This document shows, piece after piece, positions 54,352-61,652 of a DNA stretch of 64,000 nucleotides. Positions within the stretch are counted from its first letter, which is position 1. The number at the start of each line of letters is the position of its first letter. The DNA is from Corynebacterium spheniscorum (GTDB lineage: Bacteria; Actinomycetota; Actinomycetes; Mycobacteriales; Mycobacteriaceae), in NCBI RefSeq assembly GCF_900113445.1, contig NZ_FOPJ01000012.1, positions 5,402 to 69,401 of the forward strand, written 5' to 3'. The notes below the pieces were generated by a model. That model saw nothing but the letters and a program-made list of their open reading frames with translations, did not search any database and was not told where the DNA came from. The position numbers were made by a program, and so were the translations under genes.

Positions 54352-54694
54352 TACGCTTGCCGCGAGCTACCGGCGCCCCACGCCACCACCCCCACGCCAA
54401 CCAAGCCCCACGGCACCAAGCTCACACCACCACCCACACAGCACCACCCACACACCCCTAAGCAGCACGAAAGCCCTATGGTCGCCGCCGCATCACGCTT
54501 TAAGGTGGCCCACACTTGACCCCTAAATGTGACCCAGGCGGCGAAGTGAGGCGCAGTCGACTAATGTGGTGGAGGTAACTGAAAAGTCGATTGCGGAAAC
54601 CTGCTCAACCAAACCCTCCTCCAAGGGGCAAAGCTACAGGTAAAGTGCAGTTGAACTCAGAACATAAAACAAAATATTCCCGCACCTTCCCCGG

Positions 54695-54729
54695 AACACC
54701 CAGCACTCTTATTCGCTGAGTGTTTTCTT
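54695..54729 (+). terminator. Terminator-like hairpin in the CoA-transferase leader
   Basis: AACACCCAGC (54695-54704) and GCTGAGTGTT (54715-54724) pair with one mismatch, followed by TTCTT. It lies 92 bp before the coding start, where it could end an upstream short transcript or act as an attenuator. Confidence 0.6.
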
Positions 54730-54736
54730 GTACATG

Positions 54737-54749
54737 CCCCAATCGGGGG
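54737..54749. promoter_or_regulatory. C4/G5 inverted element, possible RamA-type site
   Basis: CCCC-AATC-GGGGG fits the runs of four to six G or C reported for RamA, which controls acetate-metabolism genes in C. glutamicum. Only the base runs are seen; binding is inference. Confidence 0.3.
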
Positions 54750-54820
54750 TATGTCACGTAACTCCGTGGAAGGCCAAGGCACGATACGCGCCTCGCGGGG
54801 ACATGACACTAGGAGGATTA

Positions 54821-56329
54821 ATGTCCGACAGGATTGCCAACGCCGCTCTGCGTTCCAAGGTGATGACCGCCGAGGAAGCTGTCCAGTTCGTCAACAATGG
54901 TGACAAGGTAGGCATCTCCGGCTTCACCGGTGCCGGCTACCCCAAGGCCATGCCCGAAGCCATCGCTGAGCGCGCTAAGGCCGAGCATGCCAAGGGCAAC
55001 GATTATGCCATTGAGCTTTTCACCGGTGCCTCCACCGCTGACAACTGCGATGGTGTGATGGCCGAAGCTGATGCCATCTCCTTCCGCACCCCCTACCAGT
55101 CCGACCCGGTGATGCGTAACAAGATCAACGCCGGCAAGATTCGTTACGCCGATATTCACCTCTCTCACCTGGGCCAGATGGTGGAAGAAGGCTTCTTCGG
55201 CCAGATGAATGTCGCCATCGTTGAAGCAACCCGCATTACCGAAGACGGCAACATTGTCCCCTCCTCCTCCGTTGGCAACAACGTCGAATTCCTGCGCGCC
55301 GCAGAGCGCATCATTATTGAGGTCAACTCCTGGCAGTCCGAGGACCTCGAGGGCATGCACGACATTTGGACCGTTCCGGCTCTGCCGAACCGTGTCGCCA
55401 TCCCGATTAACAACGCTGGTGACCGCATCGGCAAGACCTACATCGAGATCGACACCGACAAGGTTGTCGCCGTTATCGAAACCGATGCTCCGGACCGCAA
55501 CGCCCCCTTCAAGCCCGTCGACGAGGTCTCCCAGAAGATCGCCGGCAACTTCCTCGACTTCCTCGAGGGCGAAGTTGCTGCTGGTCGCCTGAGCTACGAC
55601 GGCTATGTCATGCAGTCCGGCGTGGGCAACGTCCCCAACGCCGTGATGGCTGGCCTGCTGGACTCCAAGTTCGAGAATATCCAGGCCTACACCGAAGTCA
55701 TCCAGGACGGCATGGTTGACCTGATCGACGCCGGTAAGATGACCGTTGCTTCGGCCACCTCCTTCTCCCTCTCCCCGGAGTACGCCGAGAAGATGAACGC
55801 TGAGGCCAAGAAGTACCGCGAGAGCATCATCCTGCGCCCGCAGTCCATCTCTAACCACCCCGAGGTCATCCGCCGCACCGGCCTGATCGCCACCAACGGC
55901 CTGATCGAAGCCGATATCTACGGCAACGTGAACTCCACCAACGTGGCCGGCACCCGCATGATGAACGGCATCGGTGGTTCCGGTGACTTCACCCGCAACG
56001 GCTACATCTCCTCCTTTATCACCCCCTCGATTGCCAAGGACGGCGCGATCTCCGCGATCGTCCCCTTCGCCTCCCACATCGACCACACCGAGCACGATGT
56101 CATGGTCGTCATCTCCGAATACGGCTATGCCGACCTGCGTGGCCTCGCCCCGCGTGCCCGCGTGGAGAAGATGATCTCCATCGCTCACCCGGACTACCGT
56201 CCGGCCCTGCAGGAGTACTACGACCGCGCCACCAGCGGCGACAAGGCATTCCTGCAGACCCCGCATGATCTGGCCACCGCCTTCGATTTCCACCGCAACC
56301 TGGTGGAAAAGGGCTCCATGAAGGGCTAG
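54821..56329 (+). CDS. cat: Acetyl-CoA hydrolase / succinyl-CoA:acetate CoA-transferase
   Basis: A 502-residue class I CoA-transferase that exchanges CoA between acetyl-CoA, acetate and succinate (ActA/Cat in C. glutamicum). N-terminal VMTAEEAVQFVNNGDKVGISGFTGAGYPKAMPEAIAER, the catalytic Glu in VVAVIETDAPDRN, GGSGDFTRN and EYGYADLRGLAPRARVEKMI are characteristic. AGGAGG 4 bp before the ATG at 54821 is an optimal ribosome site, and codon use is strongly C-biased, both signs of high expression. It would link to the Pqo product acetate and to the acyl-CoA cluster. The symbol follows the C. glutamicum name. Confidence 0.93.
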   Translation: MSDRIANAALRSKVMTAEEAVQFVNNGDKVGISGFTGAGYPKAMPEAIAERAKAEHAKGNDYAIELFTGASTADNCDGVMAEADAISFRTPYQSDPVMRNKINAGKIRYADIHLSHLGQMVEEGFFGQMNVAIVEATRITEDGNIVPSSSVGNNVEFLRAAERIIIEVNSWQSEDLEGMHDIWTVPALPNRVAIPINNAGDRIGKTYIEIDTDKVVAVIETDAPDRNAPFKPVDEVSQKIAGNFLDFLEGEVAAGRLSYDGYVMQSGVGNVPNAVMAGLLDSKFENIQAYTEVIQDGMVDLIDAGKMTVASATSFSLSPEYAEKMNAEAKKYRESIILRPQSISNHPEVIRRTGLIATNGLIEADIYGNVNSTNVAGTRMMNGIGGSGDFTRNGYISSFITPSIAKDGAISAIVPFASHIDHTEHDVMVVISEYGYADLRGLAPRARVEKMISIAHPDYRPALQEYYDRATSGDKAFLQTPHDLATAFDFHRNLVEKGSMKG

Positions 56330-56341
56330 AAAACCACCCGT

Positions 56342-56366
56342 CTCCCCCGTGATTCCTGCGGGGGAG
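56342..56366 (+). terminator. Terminator after the CoA-transferase gene
   Basis: CTCCCCCG and CGGGGGAG (56342-56349 and 56359-56366) form a perfect 8-bp GC stem with a 9-nt loop. The T-tract is poor. Confidence 0.75.
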
Positions 56367-56451
56367 GCATGCGATTTACCTCAGCGGGCATCCACCCGTT
56401 ATGATGGAACGCGTCCTAAGCGCGCCCCTTCCGCGGGGGCGTTTATGGCGT

Positions 56452-56527
56452 GGGCCTCTAGCTCAGTTGGTAGAGCTACGGACTTTTAATCCGCAGGTCG
56501 TGGGTTCGATCCCCACGGGGCCCACCA
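56452..56527 (+). tRNA. tRNA-Lys (anticodon TTT)
   Basis: A complete 76-nt cloverleaf with encoded CCA. The acceptor arms GGGCCTC and GGGGCCC pair (one G-U), the D-arm is GCTCAGTTGGTAGAGC, the anticodon loop is CTTTTAA in stem CGGA/TCCG, and the T-arm is GTGGGTTCGATCCCCAC. It reads AAA/AAG codons. A terminator follows 8 bp later. Its right flank holds a transposase remnant and a toxin-antitoxin locus, typical of integration hot spots. Confidence 0.97.
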
Positions 56528-56534
56528 ACACATT

Positions 56535-56564
56535 TCCCCTGGTCATCAACGGCCAGGGGATTTG
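56535..56564 (+). terminator. Terminator after tRNA-Lys
   Basis: TCCCCTGG and CCAGGGGA (56535-56542 and 56553-56560) form an 8-bp stem, followed by TTTG. Confidence 0.8.
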
Positions 56565-56876
56565 TCATATCGGCACCACCAGACCTGGTTGTTGGTTTTT
56601 TGCTTTCCCCGAGATCCTGAGGTGCGGGTCCCGCCGCCCGCTGCAGGCAGGCCAGAATTCCAAGGTTTGCCGCGCCTCTTTCTTCTTCTCACGCGAATAG
56701 GTCATATTCAACCGTAGAATCCCAAAACCCAGGGCTTCGGATTCTTCCGCGATGTCTTCGTGGAAAGTGTCGTTTACTAGCAGCCAGTTGGGTTTGTCGG
56801 CGTAGAGCAGGGCTTGGATACGGTACTTGTCGAAGTTCCTGAATCCGCATCCGATGCGTTTGATGAGGCTACTCAT
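56565..56876 (-). pseudogene. Transposase C-terminal remnant (ISL3-like), fused to unrelated sequence
   Basis: The 103-residue frame begins MSSLIKRIGCGFRNFDKYRIQALLYADKPNW; residues 3-31 resemble the C-terminal end of ISL3-type transposases (I-K-R-I/GFRNF-yRIRALLYA). The rest (residues 32-103) does not look like transposase, and the last part reads through a copy of the dispersed CTCGGGGAAAGC element (56602-56616). No catalytic DDE residues, terminal inverted repeats or target duplications are visible. I take it as a decayed insertion-sequence end, not a working gene. The assignment is from pattern memory and moderately sure. Confidence 0.55.
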
Positions 56877-56994
56877 TGATGGGGTGATGTTGTCGGATGG
56901 GTAGCTGGCCTGTTAGCAAGGATCGGTCATTTCAAGTTGGCGGACCTCTTATAGGGTCTTCCCCAAACTCCTATCAGTCCTTACAGTGTTTTGC

Positions 56995-57222
56995 ATGAGT
57001 GATCTTATTAGCCTCTGGCTGCCACAATGTGACAACCAACGCTTAGATCGAGTGTCCGAGCTAACCGGTCGATCCCCTGACTCTTATGTTCGTGAGGCAC
57101 TACGCAAGTACTTGGATGACTTCGAGTATGTCTCCACAATCCGTGCCGAGGTTGAAGCCGTTCGTAAGGGCGAACTGAAGGCCATCTCGCTGGAAGAACT
57201 TGAGCGTGAGTTTGAGTGTTAA
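56995..57222 (+). CDS. RelB-like antitoxin (ribbon-helix-helix type)
   Basis: About 75 residues. The N-terminal half LISLWLPQCDNQRLDRVSELTGRSPDSYVREALRKYLDDFE can be read as a CopG/RelB-type strand-helix-helix DNA-binding region (residues 4-44); the acidic, helical C-terminal half (EAVRKGELKAISLEELEREFE) would wrap the toxin. The ATG at 56995 (MSDLISLWL) is the likely start; 56986 is possible. Its 3' end overlaps the toxin gene, whose start lies inside this frame, the usual antitoxin-toxin order. The toxin is frameshifted, so this may be an orphan antitoxin. Confidence 0.8.
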   Translation: MSDLISLWLPQCDNQRLDRVSELTGRSPDSYVREALRKYLDDFEYVSTIRAEVEAVRKGELKAISLEELEREFEC

Positions 57223-57491
57223 GTTTATCCCGCAAGCTGAGCGCGAGCTTCGCAAGCTAGACAAGCCAGTACGAAAACGAATAACGGGCTTCTTGAAAGA
57301 AGTATCAACGTTGGGGGATCCCCGTCTACGGGGTAAAGCACTAACCGGCAACTGGGCAGATTTTTGGCGCTGGCGTGTGGGGGGACTATCGGGTGGTTGC
57401 AACTTTGGAAAACAATGATCTGATTATCCTTGTCGTTTCCATTGGTCATCGTTCGTCGGTCTACAAGAGATCGCAGTTACGCGACTATTAG
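57206..57491 (+). pseudogene. RelE-family toxin gene with a +1 frameshift
   Basis: The first 58-60 codons encode SVKFIPQAERELRKLDKPVRKRITGFLKEV and then GNWADFWRWRVG, the RelE/ParE fold; the frame then runs into unrelated residues and stops at 57418. One base out of the G-run at 57379-57384 restores DYRVVATLENNDLIILVVSIGHRSSVYKR to a stop at 57489-57491, exactly the missing C-terminal half of a RelE mRNA interferase (DYRVV and GHRxxVY are hallmark residues). So a single G insertion broke the toxin, or the run is variable or mis-sequenced. The start is GTG 57206 or TTG 57212. It overlaps the antitoxin gene by 17 bp. Confidence 0.85.
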
Positions 57492-57631
57492 TAACTCAGC
57501 AGCGGCTGGATTAGTGCCGTTAGGGGAGGGGGTGAATTTTCGGGATCAGCGTAAAGACCGCACCTTATATAATCGCGATTTTCATGGTCTAAGCAGCGCG
57601 AATCCCGAAAACCAGACACACTTTTTGCTAC

Positions 57632-59167
57632 TTAACCTTGGTCAAAAGCCAAGACCGGCAATTGGCCGCTGCCAGCATCACCAGCACCTGCACGCGGATG
57701 CGAGGCCACCACCACCGTGCGCACTGCGCGGGTACCGGGAAGTTCAGGGGCTGCAAAAAGCGCTTCGAGCTGAGCCGCTCCCACATCATCAAGGTGCTCA
57801 TCGGGTTCATCCAGAAGCAGAATCGGAGAGTCAGTCAGCAGTGCGCGGGCTAAGAGAATGCGGCGGCGTTGCCCACCGGAAATACTTTCTGCGCCATCGC
57901 TAAGAACCGTGGAAAGCTCCTCGGGGAGGCTGCGCGCCCAGGCCGCTAATCCCAAGGCCTCTAGTACTTCCCACATTTGCTCATCAGCGGCATCGGGGGC
58001 GCCAAGGGCTAAGTTATCGCGGATGGTGGTGGCGAAAATATGGTCATCTTCGCTAATACAGGTCACCGACTCTGGTGCCACGGATACTTCGCCACTGCGG
58101 GCTTCTAAAATCCCAGCCAAGGTGAGCAATAAGGTGGTCTTCCCGGCACCAGAAGGAGCGGTAATCCGCAGCCGCTCACCGAAGGGCACCTCAAGATTGA
58201 TGGTGCCTAACGTGCCGCGGCAAAGCTCAAGATCGTGGGCGCTTAAGGTCAAAGAATCGCTCGTGGTGCTGCGCTGGTGTACGTGGGTTTCCACCCCAAG
58301 TTCGCTAATGCGGCGGCGAGCCCCGCGGGCGCGTTCCCAGGCCACAGCTGCAGCTGGCATCACGGTGGTGGCCTCAAAGGCCGCAAGCGGCACAAGGGCT
58401 AGAACCCCAACCCATTGCGGGGAGTGATCGCTTGCGGTCATAAGCACCACCAGCAGCACACCGAGCACCGTCCATAGGGTGGATAAAGCCGCCAAGCCGT
58501 GGGCTGGCGCATCGGGTTCTTCCGCGGCAGCCAGCCGCCGGGAAGCAACTTCAGCATCCTCTAGGGCGTTATCTAATTGCTCGCGGATACGCAAAGACAC
58601 CGCATCAGCAAGCACACGGTCAATGCTGGTGATATGTTCTTGGACCGTCAGTGCGCGGGCATCTTCGCGGCGGCGGGTCGCCCGCGCCGATAACCATGGT
58701 GCTAGCACCCCAGAGATCACCAACCCGAGGGCTAAGACGGCGGCGGCAGCAGGGGAGAGAATCCCAATCCCGATGATGGCTACCAAGGAAGTCAGCGCGC
58801 ACACCCCTGCGGGTACTAAGGCGCGCACCACCTCATCGGTGAGCATGTCTACATCAGCACCCAGGCGAGTAAGAAGCGCCCCGCGGCCTAAACGCACGGT
58901 GTAGTCAGAGGGGGCTTCCGCCAAGCTGCGATAGGCCTGCGTGCGGGTCTGGCCGGCGCGTTTAAGCGCAATATCGTGGGAGACGAGGCGATCGATATAG
59001 CGGAAGACTGCCTTGGAGATACCCAAAGCACGCACTGCGGTGACCGCCACCGCAAGGTCTAAAACCGGTGGCATTTCCCAGGCGCGGGTAATCAGCCATG
59101 CGGAGGTGGCGGTTAACCCAATGGAGGCAAGTAGCGTTAACGTGCCGGCAAGAATGGCGCGGATCAT
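57632..59167 (-). CDS. cydC: ABC transporter CydC (cytochrome bd assembly)
   Basis: A 511-residue half-transporter. Six-helix membrane domain (starts LAGTLTLLASIGLTATSAWLITRAW) with the CydC-type AVRALGISKAVFRYIDRL, then an ATPase domain with Walker A ITAPSGAGKTTLLLTLAG, a Q-loop that reads CISEDDHIFATTIRDN (no Gln), signature ESISGGQRRRILLARALL, and Walker B ILLLDEPDEHLDD. CydDC exports thiols (cysteine, glutathione in E. coli) needed for cytochrome bd maturation. Its start overlaps the cydD stop codon (ATGA). It is the last gene of the cydABDC operon. Confidence 0.93.
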   Translation of the reverse strand: MIRAILAGTLTLLASIGLTATSAWLITRAWEMPPVLDLAVAVTAVRALGISKAVFRYIDRLVSHDIALKRAGQTRTQAYRSLAEAPSDYTVRLGRGALLTRLGADVDMLTDEVVRALVPAGVCALTSLVAIIGIGILSPAAAAVLALGLVISGVLAPWLSARATRRREDARALTVQEHITSIDRVLADAVSLRIREQLDNALEDAEVASRRLAAAEEPDAPAHGLAALSTLWTVLGVLLVVLMTASDHSPQWVGVLALVPLAAFEATTVMPAAAVAWERARGARRRISELGVETHVHQRSTTSDSLTLSAHDLELCRGTLGTINLEVPFGERLRITAPSGAGKTTLLLTLAGILEARSGEVSVAPESVTCISEDDHIFATTIRDNLALGAPDAADEQMWEVLEALGLAAWARSLPEELSTVLSDGAESISGGQRRRILLARALLTDSPILLLDEPDEHLDDVGAAQLEALFAAPELPGTRAVRTVVVASHPRAGAGDAGSGQLPVLAFDQG

Positions 59168-60681
59168 GAGTTCACCTCGATGATGTGATCAGCTGCGTCA
59201 AGCACCAACGGGTCATGGGAGGCGAGCAACACGGTGACCCCACTATCGGCAGCCTTACGGAGGCACTGGAGCATAATGCGGGCATTGCCTTCATCCAGGT
59301 GCGCGGTGGGTTCATCGAGGATCAGGAGTTCGCGTTCGCGTTCTAGCTCGCGGGCAAAGGCCACGCGTTGGCGTTGCCCAAGGGAAAGTTCGGCGGCTTC
59401 TCCCACCAGCGCCGGGGAGAGCGCTGGGCGTTGAGGTAGGTAGGACACGCGCTTCCACAGCTTAGAGACATCGATGGGTTCAGGGCCATAGGCAATTGCT
59501 TGACCATCTACGCCTTCGGTGGTGATGCCGAGAAGTACTAAAAGGGCGGTGGATTTACCGGAAGCATTAGGCCCGGCCAGCACGGTGATCTGCCCTGGTT
59601 GGGCGGTACCGGAGAGATTCTTCGGGCGGGTGCCATCGCGGCCTTGAACACTTAAGCGATCAAAATTAACGACTATGCCGCTATCACTTGAAGGTGCGGC
59701 ATGCGGGGGAAGAGTGCTAACAGATGGTGCCTGCGGGCGGGGACGCTCGATCTCGGAGAGCACCTCATGGGTAGCCGCGAGGCCATCTTGGGCGTCGTGG
59801 AAACGTGAGCCCACTTCGCGCACGGGGTTGTAGACCTCGGGGATGATGACTAGGACCGTCAGGCCCGCGGCAAGGGTGATGGAGCCATCGATAAGGCGAA
59901 AACCGATGCCGACGGCGACGAGTGCGACCGAGAGGGTGGCGAGGAATTCGAGGACGAATCCGGAGAGAAACGCGATTTTGAGCACCTGCATGGTGGAGCG
60001 GTGATGCGCGTGGGAGAGTCGCTCGATTTCTTTGGCGGGCGCGTGGGTGCGGCGGAAGGCTTTGAGGGTGGGAAGGCCGGCGACGAGGTCAAGCATCTGC
60101 TCGCTGAGGACGCTGAGGTCGCGGAGCCGTTTTTCGGTGCGCCCTTGGGTGAGTGTGCCGACTAGCCACATAAATAGCGGGATCAGTGGCAGGGTGATGA
60201 GCGCGATCAGCGCTGAGGGGGCGTCGACGTAGAAGATCACTGCCAGTGCGGCGGGGGTGGCGATGAAGGTGGCTGCCAGTGCCGGGAGGAATCCGGTGAG
60301 GTAGGGGGCCAGCCCTTCAATGCCGCTGCTTAAAATGGTGCGCCAATGCGCGCGGTCCAGGGTGCGGGGGTCGCGCAGGGCGAGGCTGCGTAGGGTGCGT
60401 GCGCGCAGGTCAGTGACCACATCGATGGCGGCGATATGGCCGAAGCGGTGCCTAGCCCAGGCGATAAGCCCGCGTAGGGTGGCGGCAACCCCAAGGGCGA
60501 TGAAAAGCTGTGGGGAAGGGGTGGGCCCTTCGATGATGCCGGCGGTGATATGGCCGATGAGGAAGCCGGCGCAGATGGTGGTGATGGCGGCGGCGGCGGA
60601 TAAAAAAGCGGCAACCCCCACCCAGCGGCGGGCTGGGCGGGAGAGCCGGAGTAGTCGAGGATCGACTGGTTTTTGGATCAT
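59164..60681 (-). CDS. cydD: ABC transporter CydD with a shortened ATPase domain
   Basis: A 505-residue half-transporter partner of CydC. The membrane domain (residues 1-310) looks complete. In the ATPase domain Walker A is AGPNASGKSTALLVLLG and Walker B is LLILDEPTAHLDEGNA, but only about 20 residues separate the Q-loop (VSYLPQRPALSPALVGEAA) from the signature LSLGQRQRVAFA. In most ABC ATPases about 50-60 residues lie there, so most of the helical subdomain seems absent. The reading frame is intact and codon use normal, so it is not a frameshift. Starts overlap by 4 bp with cydB. Function in cytochrome bd assembly is by family. Confidence 0.9.
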   Translation of the reverse strand: MIQKPVDPRLLRLSRPARRWVGVAAFLSAAAAITTICAGFLIGHITAGIIEGPTPSPQLFIALGVAATLRGLIAWARHRFGHIAAIDVVTDLRARTLRSLALRDPRTLDRAHWRTILSSGIEGLAPYLTGFLPALAATFIATPAALAVIFYVDAPSALIALITLPLIPLFMWLVGTLTQGRTEKRLRDLSVLSEQMLDLVAGLPTLKAFRRTHAPAKEIERLSHAHHRSTMQVLKIAFLSGFVLEFLATLSVALVAVGIGFRLIDGSITLAAGLTVLVIIPEVYNPVREVGSRFHDAQDGLAATHEVLSEIERPRPQAPSVSTLPPHAAPSSDSGIVVNFDRLSVQGRDGTRPKNLSGTAQPGQITVLAGPNASGKSTALLVLLGITTEGVDGQAIAYGPEPIDVSKLWKRVSYLPQRPALSPALVGEAAELSLGQRQRVAFARELERERELLILDEPTAHLDEGNARIMLQCLRKAADSGVTVLLASHDPLVLDAADHIIEVNS

Positions 60682-61646
60682 GCGGAAACGGTGTGGGCGG
60701 TGATGCGTTTACGGAAAACCCAATAGGTCCAGCCTTGGTAGAGCAGCACCAAGGGGGTGATGAGGATGGCGGACCAGGTCATGAACTTCAAGGTGTATTC
60801 GGAGGATGCTGCCGCCCACAGATCCATACCCGGCCACACCATGGGGAACATGGCGCCGAAGGCCAGCACCGTTACGGCGATCACCGCTATAGAGGTGGCG
60901 CTAAAGGCAATGCCATCGCGACCACGCAGGGCACCGAAGATACCAATCAGCAGGCCCACTGCGGCCAGGCCGGTGGCTACCCAGGTCCAGTCCTTGCCAT
61001 AGAGGAATTGTGCGGCCACTGCGAAGGCACCACCCAAGATCAGCGCCAGTGCGGCGACGGGGGTGAGCAGTGCGCCGGCGCGTTCGCGGAGTTCACCGGC
61101 CGTCTTGAGGCGCAAGAAGGTGAGTCCGTGGAGGACGAACACGGCCGTTAAGGCCAGGCCGCCGAGGAGCCCGAAGGGGTTGAGCAGCGGGTAGACCAGA
61201 CCGGCGTTGTCCGGGACACCACGGATGAGGTTGGCGACAGCCACACCCCAGAGCACCGGCGGTAGCCAGGAGCCAACGATGATGCCGCGGTCGCACCAGG
61301 CGCGCCAATAATCGGTATCGACTTTGGTGCGCCATTCTAGGCCCACGATGCGCACAATCAGACCTAAAAGGATGAGGAAGAGCGGCAGGTAGAACCCGGA
61401 GAACATGGAGGCGTACCACTCCGGGAAGGCGGCGAAAAGCGCGCCGCCGGCGGTAATTAACCACACTTCGTTGCCATCCCAGACCGGGCCGATGGTGCGC
61501 AGCATGGCGGAGCGTTTAGCTTCCGTGCGGCCCACGAAGGGCAGCAGGATGCCGACGCCGAAGTCGAAGCCTTCGAGCAGGAAGTATCCGGCGAAGAGGA
61601 AGGCGATGAGGATGAACCACACCAGGGGCAAATCAAGGCCAAACAT
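60678..61646 (-). CDS. cydB: Cytochrome bd quinol oxidase subunit II
   Basis: A 322-residue polytopic subunit with about eight hydrophobic helices. N-terminal LVWFILIAFLFAGYFLLEGFDFGVGILLPFVGRTEAKRSAMLRTIGPVWDGNEVWLITAGGALFAAFPEWYA is highly characteristic of CydB (shown over residues 8-80). It pairs with CydA in the membrane. Lies 6 bp after cydA and overlaps the cydD start by 4 bp (ATGA), so the operon is tightly coupled. Confidence 0.95.
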   Translation of the reverse strand: MFGLDLPLVWFILIAFLFAGYFLLEGFDFGVGILLPFVGRTEAKRSAMLRTIGPVWDGNEVWLITAGGALFAAFPEWYASMFSGFYLPLFLILLGLIVRIVGLEWRTKVDTDYWRAWCDRGIIVGSWLPPVLWGVAVANLIRGVPDNAGLVYPLLNPFGLLGGLALTAVFVLHGLTFLRLKTAGELRERAGALLTPVAALALILGGAFAVAAQFLYGKDWTWVATGLAAVGLLIGIFGALRGRDGIAFSATSIAVIAVTVLAFGAMFPMVWPGMDLWAAASSEYTLKFMTWSAILITPLVLLYQGWTYWVFRKRITAHTVSA

Positions 61647-61652
61647 GGCAGA

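Larger units (their letters stand above)
54352..54820. other. Long leader region before the acetyl-CoA CoA-transferase gene
   Basis: No gene is visible in about 470 bp. The left third is proline-codon-like C-rich sequence. From 54500 to 54690 it is mixed and could encode an untranslated or small RNA: a hairpin with a T-tract follows at 54695. Further right come CCCC-AATC-GGGGG at 54737-54749 and a CACG-TAACTC-CGTG mini-palindrome near 54755. The ribosome site AGGAGG lies 4 bp before the gene. Confidence 0.4.

Noticed and set aside
54818..56293. 491-residue minus-strand frame opposite the CoA-transferase gene
   Set aside because: It arises from the strong C-ending codon bias of the plus-strand gene; Val/Gly/Asp-rich with no motif.
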